From NCBI RefSeq assembly GCF_016859285.1, contig NC_053402.1:23197056-23261055 (forward strand): DNA of 64,000 bases. The letters run 5' to 3'. The notes below the pieces were generated by a model. The model saw nothing but the letters and a program-made list of their open reading frames with translations, made no database searches and had not been told where the DNA came from. The translations under genes were made by a program, and so were the position numbers. This DNA comes from Xiphias gladius. Its lineage: Eukaryota; Chordata; Actinopteri; Istiophoriformes; Xiphiidae. Below, one piece after another: positions 52,484-64,000 of this stretch; the first letter of the stretch is position 1; each line of letters starts with the position of its first letter.

Positions 52484-55068
52484 AATCTGTGGCAAATCTG
52501 AAATCAGTTTTCTTCTGTTTCTGCCTGTTAAAACCACATTTTATCACGATGTCGATGATTATATATAATGTTTCTGTTTGTGGCCAGATGCAAAATTCAA
52601 GGTTTTTTTTTTTTTTTATTGGTGTGGCAGGACTAACCAGTTATTTAGGAATGTGCACCATGTTAGCTCTATATAAATTCGGATACTTCAAGCCTTAAAG
52701 CGAGGCTTTGACCAGGTTCCCGTCACAGGACAAGGGCTCGATCATGTCCTCCTCACTGCTGCTGCTTGACTTCTTTGAATTTGCGACTTACCTAATTACA
52801 TAGGACCCCTTGGCTTCCGGGGCCCACGTTGCCTGCCGGTGGTGATCGAGCCTGAGTCGTGTGTGGCTTTTTCTTTGGTTTCTAACAATGGTAGAGCTTT
52901 GGCTTTGTCGAACTTGCACATGATAACACTTCTTGTCTCATAATATCACCTACTTCCTCGTGCTCGCCGCAAATGCAGAAGATTCTGTAAATCGCCGAAC
53001 GTCGAAGCCGGTTCCGGTTCTGCTCCGGTCCAGCGGCAAGAATCCGGTCAGCAGAGTCCGGCGGGATCCTGAGCCCCGAAACTTCCTCTGCAACTGCCTC
53101 CGTCTCGATCGCGCTGGTGTTTATGTTCCACCTGAGTTTTCTCATTGAAAGGTTTCTGAAACATGGTCTGCATGTCTGCACGGGGACCTCGTGCACCGGC
53201 ACCCAAATAAAAGCATTGGTTTGTTTGCAGAACAACTGCAGCCGTGGCAAAGATTGAGCATCTAAGAGGAGATGCTCCAATGTGATCAAGTGTCATCCAG
53301 TAAAACACGTTTTGACCCATTTCCTGACCGAAATCAAACCAAATGAAATTGTTCGTGGCTGATTTTTTTGGCCCGTGCCGGGATTTAGATGCAGTTTTGA
53401 CCGAACACTGTCAAAACTGACAGCGTGCGAATCCCGTGTCCCACAACAGCCACCGATTCACGGCATGAAAAACCAGTGGGGACTGGTGGACGTCGTTGGC
53501 CGCTGGCGCGTGTAGCTCGCGTTCATCTGTTGTGTTTACTTCCCCTGTGCCGATGAGACTGCGTGGCTGCGGCGTGTTCGCCTGAGCAAAGATGTACGAG
53601 AACGCCTCTCATTGTGCACGTATGACTCCAAAAGTCGCAGGGCAATTGGTGGCTCAAGTGCTGGCGCTTTATTATCCAGGAGAACAGGAAGTGAACAATC
53701 GAAATCCTTAGATAAAATGTGTCACACATACATTTGGAGGCTATAGACGTAAACAACAGCATCTGTGTTCAAAAAGACACTGATGCAGATTTAAAGTAAG
53801 AAGGACTCTGTGTTGTCTTTCACTTTTTTTTTTCCAAAGCAACAGAAACCGTTTGTTCCATTACATTTAATTTAATCTACATTAATCCACTTCCCTTTTC
53901 TCTGAATCCAGGGCCAGTACACGTTGTGTTACTGACACTGATGCTCATACGGTATGTGACCATTGAAGTACTGCACCAGAGTGAGCCATGGGCGGAGCTA
54001 CTCAGGTGAAATACCACCCATGGTTTACCCATTAGTGAAACTTTTAAAAAGCCCCCTCCGCCCCGTCTCTGCCGATTTCCCCTCATCTATCTTCGATTTA
54101 CTCACTGATACTTTTAAAATACTATATTACTTTACACAATGAAATATTCTGTTTGTTTTTTTTCTTCTTCATTTATCTGAACGTTTTGTAAATTAAGATT
54201 TTACGCAGCACGTTCCTTTATTTACAGAACACGCGACTCAGTCATAAAATATGATGCACTGCTGCAGCTGGAACAATCATATCTTGACCCCCTGCAACTA
54301 ACACTAATTCTAATGCTAATGTTGGAAGATGCACTGGAATCCATGACTGGACCGTATTAGCCGATGGCTTTGTTTTTTGTTCTTTTTTACCTCTGCTGTC
54401 ACATTTGTTCACTTCCGGTATCTGCTTGATCCTGTTTGTTTAGGTGCAAACTAAGAAATAATCTATATTTTTTTCTCTTTTTCAGTATATGACAGACAGC
54501 AGGGACATTCACTGAGCTTTTCATACACCGAATGCAGCCGAAACCCTAAATCTGTAAAAGAAACAAGCTTTCAGGTATTAAAGTAAAACAAAAGGCAGCG
54601 TTTCACTCTGGAGCGGAGGAAAAGTCCTCGGGACAGAAATATCTTTTAGTCAAGCACCAGCGGTGGTGGAGGAAGTTTTTAGATCCTTTACTTGAACAGG
54701 GGCAGCAACACGAGCAGAAGTCCTTCACTGAAAATGGCGCTTAAGTAAAAGTACACAAGTATAGCAAAATGTACCTAAAATACAATATCAAACGTAAAAA
54801 TTGGCTCATATGACTGCTAATAAAACATAAATAGTATTGTTACATATATTATTGTTGATTAATTCATGTGTAAGAAGCATTTTATTGATTAATATTCCAT
54901 GTTACAATTGATCATGTGTTATAAGATCATAACACACATATTTGTATGTATAATATTAATCTGCAAAAGCAACTTGGCAACTAGGTCGCAAACATGAATG
55001 TAGCGGAGTAAAAAAGTACAGTATTTCACACAAGAAGTACGCCGAGCGAAACTTCCCGTCGCTGACCG
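52484..55068. other. Intergenic region upstream of pctp
   Basis: AT-rich with a T-run near 52602-52617 and no recognisable exon or repeat family. ORFs are short and unconvincing. Confidence 0.5.
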
Positions 55069-55193
55069 ATGCTCACGACGTCAGGAGACGCAGCGCGACG
55101 CATGACTTTTTTTTTTATTTTGAAAGGCGTGACCGGAAGCCTGGCGGTCGACTCGCCGCTGTCGCTGTCGCTGCCGCTCGGAGTGGGGGCGGT

Positions 55194-55251
55194 TGTTGGT
55201 GTTGTTTTTGTTGTTGTTGTTGTTGTTTTGGGGGGGTGGGGTGGGGGGGGG
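55194..55251 (+). repeat. (GTT)n tract followed by three G-runs just before the pctp start codon
   Basis: A GTT-rich stretch (55194-55229) leads into G7-T-G4-T-G9 (55230-55251). It ends four bases before the pctp ATG. If transcribed, it would place a G-quadruplex-capable run in the 5' UTR directly at the initiation site. Confidence 0.8.
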
Positions 55252-55255
55252 CGTC

Positions 55256-58200
55256 ATGTCGCTGCCGTTCACAGACGAGGAGTTTCAGAGTGCCTGGAGG
55301 GAGCTGGACGAGCCGCAGCTGGCGGGAGGATGGGAGCCGTTCACCGAGACCATGGGAGTCACGATCCACCGCCTCCACGACAAGGTACAGGCAGTGACCA
55401 AGACCGCTGCGGCTCCTAAAGACCGGCGGAACGAGTGGGGTGTTGACGTCTGGTGTCACCGAGTTGCGCTCTTTCGTTCCCGAGGATGATTTGACGTTGT
55501 TGTCTTTAATATAATTTATCCGTTGACAACATTCGTAGACATCCCGGCAGCGGTGCCCTAGCGGCGAGCATGGGAAATATCCGGAAATTGAGCGACTCAA
55601 AAAAAACTGGCTCTACCGGTCAGACCAAATTCCGTTTAGAAATCTGTCGATTTAATAATGCCTCACCCTTAGGCAGGAATGCTCCCCTGGTTAAACTCTA
55701 CTGAATATATTTCTGAAATTATGGAATCCACTCTTCAACTCGGCATACGCCTGAGAAATCCGGGCCCATACAGTTGCCTTTAATTAGTTTTAAACTGAAT
55801 TTAAAAAGAAGTTTAATGTAAATAAACATTAAATCAGGTTCTAAAACTTGATTTAAATAAAATGCTGTTTGGGGAATAACTTTTGAGCTGAATAATACAA
55901 TGGCTTATTTAATGGTTTATTTTGACTAATGTTGGGTGGCAGTTAAGTCTGTAAAATACTTGAAACGAAAAAAAAAAGAATGCATTTCCTTGTGGAAGTC
56001 CTCGTTTACTCTTTATTCTCTCCAATACCTCTGTCTCTTAAAAGGAAAATTTAGCCTGTAACAAGTAGAAAAGTGACAGAGAAAAAAATCTGTTCTGTGT
56101 ATCCTAGACACCAGGGTACACCTCCATATTTATATAATGTGCAAAATGTAAGCAAAAAGTTTCCCTCATAATAAAAATATGATTTAAAAAATCTGATATT
56201 TTATATGAGGTTCATCACGCAACTTCTGGTATTAATGCCAACAACCGTGTATCTTAAATAAATCGTTCAGTCAGTTTCCTTTTTTCATTGAATTTTGCAC
56301 ACAGCGAGTGAACTGTGTTCAAGCCTGTCATCCAAATAAGCATTTCCTTTTCATGCATGGCTTAAAGCATTAGAATGATGTGGTGGGACGCTGCTTGATC
56401 AGTCCTCCTAATGCAGTATTCCGTAATCAAAAGCATAATATTTTAAAGACGTCTAAAAACTAATTTGGTTAGAGGCCACTATGTGCTGTTCACTGCAAAG
56501 GCAAAGATAAGCGACCTTAAACTGACGTTTTTGTGAATGGAGTTTGGCATGAGTTTACTTTTTTGTTCAAGTTGACATAAATTCGGCCACAAAATCTGTG
56601 ACCAGAAGTGCAGTTTGTTTTTTGCTTGAAAGGCTGTTAACTGTATTTCGAACTAATGAATCAAATCCAACGCACTTCCTCGCTCAGAGGGAGACTGGGG
56701 TGTAACGCAGACTGGCTCCAGTCAGAGCTGTGTGGTTTGAGATCAGCTGCACGCTGTGAGGTGTGGCGTGTAGCCTGCAGTCGGACGACAGAACTCTCAT
56801 GTGCTGCTTTCAGGAAACGGGACTTTATGAGTACAAAGTCTTCGGTGTGCTCACCCCCTGCACTCCAGAGCTGTGCGCAAACGTCTACATGGACCTGACC
56901 TATCGGAAACAGTGGGATGGATATGTGAAAGGTAAAAAAAAACCAAAAAAAAAACAACACAAAACAAAACAGGAAGTCGAGGTTCACGCAGTCGTTGTCC
57001 AACACACATCAACTTTCCCTCATCTCTCTCCTGCCTAAGAAATAGTCTTTACATTCTCATTTGTTTTAAGAGTTGTTCAGTTTCTGACATTCACCGCGGT
57101 TTGTTGGCTGTAGCCCACGTGCAGCCTTTTGATGTCGTACCCTTCTCGCCTTAGATCTTATTTTCTCAAAATAACGTTCCGCCTGTAATCGCGGTTTCCC
57201 CATTCCAGTTTTACTGTGAAGTAACATTTTTTCCAATTTGTTTTTGATCCTCGTCTTCATGCACCTCCAAAGTCACAAGGTAACATGTTGTACAGTAGCC
57301 CTAGTCTGTAGTCGCCTAGTCTTTTAGAAACACAAACCCAGCGTGAATTAGAAGCAGCACCGTCTCAGTCGTGGGATGTTTTCCGGGATAGCCCTGTTGT
57401 CCGTGGTGGAGTCCTGTTTAGATGTCTTCCCCTCATGTAGAAACCAGGGCATGACTTTCTTTCCATCTTAGGTTTTCCCCACCAAAGCGGTTCAGGTTTT
57501 GCCTACGTTGTCCGTCAGTGTGATCCGATGGACAAGTTTGGCCCAAGTAACAACTGATTAGAGATTAGTGGCTATGCTTGCTCAGATTTTCACACACAGG
57601 CTGATTTTTTTCTTTTTTTAAGCCATAAGTATGCCACTAACACACATAGATTGATTTGATTTTTGAATTTTGCTTTTTAGTTCAGTCTTCTGCCCTATGC
57701 AGCGAGCTAAACCCATGTCCAGTAAAGACTGAGAAACAGGAGGTGGCCTTTTAATTCTTTACCGGAGGAAATTATGCTGATGTCCAACGCTGCTGGACAT
57801 CGATATCACAACGGTATGGATACCATACAGGTAGCTACGAAGAAACTGGATTGAGAAAAAGCACAGTTAATGTTAGATTAGCTGTCAGCTTAGCTCTGTT
57901 TGAAGAATTGGAGTATCGTCGGTGGCAGGTCGACGTTAAATTTCCATAAGAAGTACAGCATAGTAATTCATCCAGTAAACACACACACACAGTGAGCCCA
58001 CAAGGTTAAAACGAGCCCAGCAGTGAATGATCTGGAGCCACCGGTCGACGGTTGTCTCGTGTCTAACGGCGTCCCGCTACGACCGAGCTCCCCTGAAGTC
58101 CCCTCCACTTATTTGCAGATGATCAAATCTATCGGATACGGGCCACAGGAGACTGTGCTGCATTGAAACACATGTAGCGTAGCAGGAGGCTACAGTTCTG

Positions 58201-60686
58201 CTTTATTATCTTTACCTGCATAATTCGTCCTTGAATCGGGTAGAAGTAGCAGGGCAGTATTTCCAGTGAATGCTTCGAACATGTAGGAAGGTGCTAGTGC
58301 AGCCTTTGGAATCACCTTTCAGTGCACGACGTCTCCCTCCATCTACAGCCGATGTTTACCTGCTCTTTACCAAATGTTTTTCTCATTGTTTTTATTCAGA
58401 GCTCTACGAGAAGGACTTCGATGGCCAGTCAGCAATCTACTGGGAAGTGAAGTACCCGTTTCCTCTGTCCAACAGAGATGTATCCTTTTGGCGTGAAAAT
58501 GCATTTGCGCTCGCAGTTGGCATCAAATGTGGCGCGGAGAGATGAAAGGCGGCGGTCACGGAGAGCGCATTTTCCCCCGAGATCCTACTTTCACAGGGTA
58601 TCTTCCCTGACGGGGCCAAACCTCAGTATGTGTACGTTCGGGAGAGGAGAGACCTGGATGTGGACGGCAGGAAGATCTGGGTGATCCTGGCCAGAAGCTC
58701 TCCGGAGACGCCGTTTGCAGAAAAGAGCGGCGTGCTGCGGGTCAAAGACTACAAGCAGAGCCTCGCCCTGGAGAGCGACGGAGCCTGTGGGACTAAAGGT
58801 GACATACGATGAGGGAATATAATGATACTTCTGCCACTGTTGCATGCGTGCATATGAATGAGTGCCTGAATTATTAGCTGACTGATTAATTTATTGACAG
58901 ATTTTATATATAAAGATATTTAAAATTTTGACGAGCAAAAATGTCAAACAGTTGCGGGTTCCAGTGAATGTTTGGCATTCTTTAGTTTTATTCAGTCTGT
59001 TTGTTTTTAATTGAAATGTGCATGAAACTGTAGGTTTAAGTTTAAAGCATTTTGCAAAATATGAACTTAATATGATCATATTATTATGCTACAATTGCCG
59101 CCCAGTCATTTTGTTTGGGTTTCGACTCGTCAGTTTGGACATACTGTGTGAAGCCATTTGAACAAAAGAGCTACAGATTAATCTCTGAAAACAATCGTCA
59201 GTCGCAGCCCTGCCATCATGAATGAACGTGTGCTCTAATTTTAGTTTTCATGAATTACTTCGACAACCCCGGTGGTATGATTCCTACCTGGCTGGTGAAC
59301 TGGGCAGCTAAGGTGAGCGCATGCATGTTTGCTTTACTTTAAGTTCAGTTTTACTGCAATGCAGCACACACAAACAACGCAAGTACACGTAAAGTAACTT
59401 CAGATGCACACGGGTCACACGCAGAGAATTTCCTCCACTGGGATAAATAAAGGGCGAGTTAACGTGACTGGTTTGAATCAGGGCTTCATGTCAAACATAA
59501 CAGATGCAGCGTTGGGTCTTTTCATTTGTTTTGTTCTCTTGTTTTGGAAGTAAAGTTAACAAAATATTGGCCCGTAAAGATCTCGTGTAACGTTTGCGTG
59601 ATTTATTGTAGAAAGAAAGTGGGTTTAGTTTGTGTAAACGAGCCCGGTTTGGAGATGTTTCTCACCAGGGACATGCGTGAGGATCGAGCTGCACAAAAGG
59701 GAGAAAGAACATAGACTAGGAGTGTAAAAAAAAACACAGAGGAGGTGGTTGTAGCGTATACTGATATGTAACACATGCAGCCTCTTGAGCGTCAGCCTCA
59801 TTCTTTCCCCTCCTGCTTTCCATCATCTCATTTTGGGTGGTTGTTTTAACACAGACGAACTCACGATTTAGTTGTTCTCATTGACATATTTTTTTATGTT
59901 TGTCTTGTCAGAAAAACCGAACTTGCAGAGAAGTTTCCAGATTAAAACGCCGGGCTGACGTTCTTAGATGGATCCACTCTGGGGATCATATTTGACAGGC
60001 TCTGTTTTAATTATCTTTCTTCTTCTTTTTTTTTTTTCATTTTAAATTTAGCTTATTGTGCCTGCGCTTTTTTTTGTGCAGATTTACATGTCTGCATTTA
60101 AGTGTACTGCTGATGTTGAGAGTTAAAGGCTTGATTTTCTTGTTTGGACGGTTAAAAAAAGACAAAGAAAATTTTTTACATTTGACAAAGCCTGAGAGTG
60201 ACAGCGAAACATTTATTCTGAAAATCTGAAGGACATCCTGTATTGTATGTATTCAGTCTTACATTTATTAAAATGAGCATTCAGACTTTCACTGACGTGC
60301 GGAAAGTGTGAAGAGACCATTTCCCACCAGCACAGCTAGGTCTCCGAACTGTGCATCTGTTCGTTGTCGGCCTACACAAACAGATCTTTGATGGGGGCTT
60401 TAAATGGGGGTGTTAAAAGGGTTCACTCACAGGCCCCAGAGAGCTCCATCCCTCCGCCCGCTTTATGGTTCTCCGGCGTGATTGTTAGCAGATGTGCGGC
60501 GGGGTGATGTCAACAGCTCCGCACTTCGCTGCCCCTCCTGCGTGGGTCCTCGTGGCACACGTGTCCGTGAAGCTCGCTGACAGATACTGTTTGTGTGTTT
60601 TTGTTAAACAGAGTGGGGTTCCAGGTTTCCTAACGGACATGCAGAAGGCCTGCAGCAGTTACGAAACCTACTGCCAGAAGAAATGA
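55256..60686 (+). CDS. pctp: Phosphatidylcholine transfer protein (STARD2), six coding exons
   Basis: PCTP is a cytosolic START-domain protein that binds one phosphatidylcholine and moves it between membranes. Coding exons are 55256-55384, 56814-56931, 58400-58479, 58627-58798, 59245-59312 and 60612-60686. All are GT-AG with agreeing phases, giving 213 residues (human 214). Landmarks are ETGLYEYKVFGVL, YRKQWD (Arg74, Asp78, matching human Arg78 and Asp82 at the phosphate), IYWEVKYPFP (Trp97, matching human Trp101), SNRDYVYVRERRDLD (Tyr110), VKDYKQSLALESDG, MNYFDNPGGMIP and WLVNWAAK. The C-terminus SGVPGFLTDMQKAC follows the family, but the last residues differ. The third intron is only 147 bases. 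The start is chosen because exon 1 aligns with the human amino-terminus, and the same frame upstream is low-complexity. No frame break is seen. Confidence 0.95.
55385..56813 (+). other. pctp: First intron of pctp
   Basis: AT-rich, with no recognisable coding exon or repeat family. Confidence 0.75.
56932..58399 (+). other. pctp: Second intron of pctp
   Basis: It starts with an A-rich stretch directly after the donor (56933-56965). No exon or repeat family is recognised. Confidence 0.75.
58868..59213 (-). repeat. Dispersed repeat, family A, reversed (intron of pctp)
   Basis: On the plus strand it reads 'gactgattaatttattgacag', 'aaatgtcaaacagttgcgggttccag' and ends 'agattaatctctgaaaacaatcgtcagtcgcagccctgcc', the reverse of the family A start. 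It lies in the fourth pctp intron, ending about 30 bases before the exon at 59245. Confidence 0.65.
59313..60611 (+). other. pctp: Last intron of pctp
   Basis: AT-rich with T-runs (60023-60038). No exon or named repeat is recognised. Confidence 0.7.
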
Positions 60687-61500
60687 ACCCGGCTGACGGG
60701 ACGGGGGCTCCTGCACAAGGGCTTTGATCCATTTTTTTTATTGTTTTCGTTTCGGGAGATGATTTGATGTTGTGTGTTCAAATTTGACTTTTCTGTGTGG
60801 GGTTGAATGTGGCATGGTGTGGGCTGCTACCTTGTCGCCGTAGCATGCTGTTGACTCAGGCATGATCTGCATGACCAGCCGCCCTCAGGCTGCTGTGAAT
60901 CACTTCTGTTCCATTGTGCTGTATTAACCACTACTATGATGTCTTTTCTGTGCACTCCTTGCAAGCTCCGGTCCCCACCGGGATTTAGGAACTTTCACGA
61001 GGTATTTATTAAGCCAATTTTAATACGTTTTGAGTTTTTCTTTTTTATAGAAATACTTTTGGCCCCACACGGTGAAACAATGATGAGGAAAACTTGCAGC
61101 TTCCTGCATAGGTCTTAGTCACTTTTCCTTCTTTTCATTTTGTTTACTCCACACGTTAACTGTGACAGAATCCCAGATGCAATATAATTTGATTTATCGT
61201 TTGTTTGGTCACACTGGAATCTTCTTGTCCTTTTCAATTCACTGGAACTCAATCGTTTTATTTTATTTTTTTTTTTACAATGAAGTGAAACTGAACAATC
61301 TACACTTCTTGTGTCATGTTATGGATGCATATGGTCAAAGATGTGGTATCTGAGTATCTGTTACTTAGGCTGTTCCTCAGTACCTCAGCACTCCTGTTGA
61401 TACAGATGAATGTGGTTTAATCTGGTCATGAAATGCCTATTACTGTGTAATATTGCTGCGTTATTGAAACTAATAAACTCAAATTTGACATTTAGAGGTG
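60687..61500 (+). other. pctp: 3' untranslated region of pctp
   Basis: From the stop at 60686 to AATAAA at 61472-61477, about 0.8 kb, without protein-like ORFs. The end is inferred from the hexamer. Confidence 0.6.
61472..61477 (+). terminator. pctp: Polyadenylation signal of pctp
   Basis: AATAAA in 'gaaactaataaactc'. A T-rich run follows about 40 bases later. Confidence 0.55.
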
Positions 61501-61724
61501 TAAACTGTCTATTGCTTTTTTTTTCCAGCACGCCATCACAGTCACATCCACTATCACACCATGATGTATTACAAGTAAAGCGATCATCTCAAAAGGTCAG
61601 CCGGTTGGTACGCTGTCACGGTGTCTTACGGATGGGATGTTACCATGGGAACCCCGATCGCTGCTAAGCAACGCAGGGTTCGACGCTGACATTGGGAATT
61701 AGGCCGAGACATTCAGGGGCCAGT

Positions 61725-61835
61725 TTATCAGGTCCCCCTCGCTGGAGCCAATGCCAGCCGACACTAGGCGAGAGGCGGGGTCCGCCCCGGGCAGGTCGCC
61801 AGTCTATCACAGGGCCCACACATAGAGACAAAAAA
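61725..61835 (+). repeat. Dispersed repeat, family D fragment
   Basis: 'gctggagccaatgccagccgacactaggcgagaggcggggt' and 'ggcaggtcgccagtctatcacagggcccacacatagagaca' match a repeat widely seen in fish genomes ('gctggagcctatcccagct...aggtcgccagtccatcacag'). Class is unknown to me. It is cut off abruptly on the right. Confidence 0.7.
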
Positions 61836-62499
61836 AACCAGACGAACCAGACTCATCTGAACATTTTATTCTGAAATGTTTCTTTATTCTGCTTTGAACT
61901 TTAACCCCAGTTTCAAATGAAAAGACTTGATTAGCTATATGCAGTGTAGTTGATGCACAGGTAAGGGACGTCATCACGAATCCAAACAATGAAAAAATGT
62001 ATTTTTTATTTTTAATCAATTATATTGAATCAATTCTAGTCGGGCTTTTGTGCTTCATTAAAGCCTTGGTTCCTCATGAGTAGCCACCAACACTTTCCAT
62101 TACTGGTTTTTATAACTGACGTACATTTTAATAGCTGCCATCAAAATACATGTGATATTACTGCTACAGCCCGAAGGTGATCTCACAAAATAAACGCAGC
62201 ACTTCCACACTAGACTGTACAATGAGTGTCAGAGGGAAACTCTTAACATGGCAGCTCCAGTGTTGCCAGATCGGGCGGTTTTCCGCCAATTAGGCCACAT
62301 TTTCTTTTATGGGCGGGTGAATATTGATTTGGGTGGGTTGTTATATTTTGGGGCTGCTTTTTGCACCATTAGTTCGGTCTCCCCCTATGAAAGGTTTGTG
62401 ATTTGATACAGTTACCTCTGAATCATCTCCACAAACCCGCTTAGAAGTCACAGGGATGAGACGCTCCTAATAACTCCGGAACTTGCCTGACAATCATCG

Positions 62500-62772
62500 C
62501 ATTTTTAAGTTTTCTTCAGTATAAAAGTAATTCCTCGACAGCTGTCGGCACAACCAACGGCACGTAGCAAACGGGAAGCGCCAATGGCGAATTCGGCCGT
62601 ACTGGCGAGGACTGGGGCGGGCTCCGGCCTCTGATTGGGCCGCCGGTCCAATCCGGCGAAAGCCTGTTCAGGTACCGTTGACGCCTTGCGGCGGCCGGCG
62701 GGCGGGCTTTCAAGACAGCCCCACTTTCCGGCGCGGATCTTGTTGCCCGACCAGGAGGGGGTGCTGCTGACG
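62500..62772 (+). promoter_or_regulatory. CpG-rich promoter with a probable non-coding first exon
   Basis: CpG-dense sequence with CCAAT at 62581-62585, ATTGG at 62634-62638, CCAAT at 62648-62652 and a GC box (gggcgg, about 62613-62620). About 120 bases later comes a strong donor-like site, ACG|GTAAGC, at 62772/62773. This layout suggests a plus-strand first exon. The only short ATG frame (62584) closes within 17 codons. By human gene order, ankfn1 would follow pctp, but no coding exon confirms it. Confidence 0.4.
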
Positions 62773-62944
62773 GTAAGCGCCACGCGTAGACTATAGTACG
62801 TTTAGCTGCAGCATTTTCATGCTCTAAGGGATAAAGTAAAGCTTTGGGTAGGCGTTACAAGTGGTTCTACGACTCCTCTTTATGTTCTTGTGGCGGGAAT
62901 GAATCGTTTACTCGTCCAGGGCATTTGCCTCTGCGCGCGTGTGC

Positions 62945-62995
<51 letters not shown>

Positions 62996-64000
62996 CCTAA
63001 ACTTTAGCAAGCTAGCAAACTAGCAAGCTAGCAACCTTATTGTGTCTGTCACTCTTTACCCTGCTAGCTAACCGGCTACTCCTTGTGAAGTTTGTGTCTG
63101 TCCTTGACAAAAATAGTCACAGAAAAAAAAAGAAAAGAAAATAAAAGAAAAAGAAAAGAAAAGAAAAAAGAAAAATGCTTTAGAAGCAGCAGGACAATGG
63201 TTTTCTATCAGTGGGGCAATCTCAAGATGACAGGAAAGGTGTGTTGACTTTGCCTTTTCCAATACAACTTGAAACTGAAAGATATAAACAGGGCAAGCTT
63301 ACACTACACAGACACTGTTTTTTTTTTTTAATAGATTAAAGTTATTTACTTGCTACGTTTTGTAAAGCCATCGGTCTTTTTAATGTGTTTCCTTACGACT
63401 CGATCAACCTTTCGGAAGATGTATTGAGCCTTTTTAGATGCATTCCCCGGGCTGGTGGTCCGAGCCCCAGTTGAGTCACATCCCGGAGGACAGATCCCTC
63501 ACAAGCTGAGAAAAAAGCCAGAAGGTTATGTAACAACACTTACCGCTGTCTTGAAGGTTTTCCAGAATCCTTTTATTTAGTTTTAAAAAAAAAATCTAAA
63601 TCTGCTCGATCTGTAAAACAAAAATTGAAATGTTTATTATCTTTTTTGTCTCTATTATTGTTACGCTCCTGTATGTTTTTGTCTCACACGAATAAATTTA
63701 TGCTTTTCTTATGATATGGATTCGGGATCGCAGAGAGAGAAGCTGAGAGGGGACATTATGGAAGTTCCTCAGTGGGCGCAAATGTTCACTTGTTACGGCG
63801 ACTGCGATGAGACACTAGGCCTCTGGCTTTTGAGGCAACTTCGCTCTCTTACAGCATGTGTTTTTTTTACAAAGAGTTTTTCGTGGTCACAAGAGACCTT
63901 TGAGAGGCTCGGTGTGTAGTGTGGTGTAGGGACGTGGCTGCCGCAGCCGTGCGATAAGCCGGAGGTGCGTCGATGAGTCCGAAACGTTCACCGGGTTTAA
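62773..64000. other. Right end of window, possibly first intron of the next gene
   Basis: It holds a CG/GT microsatellite (62935-62992), a stretch of AGCAAGCTAGCAAACTAGC-type short repeats (63006-63035) and A-rich sequence. An ORF at 63716-63919 (MDSGSQREKLRGDIMEVPQW) has no recognisable homology and no clear splice context. Confidence 0.4.
62935..62992. repeat. (CG/GT)n microsatellite
   Basis: Alternating purine-pyrimidine tract, first CG/TG mixed and then more than 20 pure GT units. It is Z-DNA-prone. Confidence 0.9.

Noticed and set aside
55115..55600. 161-residue minus-strand ORF over pctp exon 1
   Set aside because: Antisense to pctp exon 1 and to the GTT/G tract.

Overview
The window looks like nuclear DNA of a ray-finned fish, probably a percomorph-type teleost. 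Genes are split by short introns with GT-AG ends, there are many CA/GT microsatellites, and several repeat families I recognise from memory as common in teleosts are present. The recognisable proteins match vertebrate families closely. Read in order they give hlf (3' end, +), mmd (-), smim36 (-), tmem100 (-) and pctp (+), which is the HLF-MMD-SMIM36-TMEM100-PCTP order of human 17q22.

Layout: 1-5442 is intronic sequence of hlf, rich in decayed repeats. 5443-6819 holds the last two coding exons of hlf (PAR domain and bZIP), followed by a 3' UTR of about 3.8 kb ending near 10.64 kb that carries a fold-back repeat. From 11.97 to about 20 kb lies mmd on the minus strand: seven coding exons that join in phase into a 239-residue PAQR-family membrane protein, with a CpG-rich promoter at 19.9-20.5 kb. 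20.5-28 kb is intergenic and holds one unexplained 176-residue ORF. 28.0-28.6 kb is smim36, a single-pass membrane protein ending in a PDZ-ligand-like tail. 31.0-33.55 kb holds a minus-strand coiled-coil gene that I do not recognise; its reading frame appears broken twice. 34-48 kb has no recognisable host gene and contains repeats, a Tc1-like transposase remnant, CTCF-like motifs and a pyrimidine tract of about 0.7 kb. 48.5-49.8 kb is tmem100. 51.9-52.5 kb is an isolated CpG-rich patch with a basic ORF. 55.26-61.5 kb is pctp, six coding exons giving a 213-residue START protein. 62.5-62.8 kb is a CpG-rich promoter-like segment ending in a splice donor; synteny would make ankfn1 the next gene, but no coding exon of it is visible.

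The genes form no operon or pathway. They are a conserved linkage group: a circadian-type transcription factor (hlf), a Golgi/lysosome PAQR protein (mmd), two small membrane proteins (smim36, tmem100) and a phosphatidylcholine carrier (pctp). Exon boundaries were derived by reading splice sites and by matching to family sequences from memory. UTR ends and promoters are inferred.
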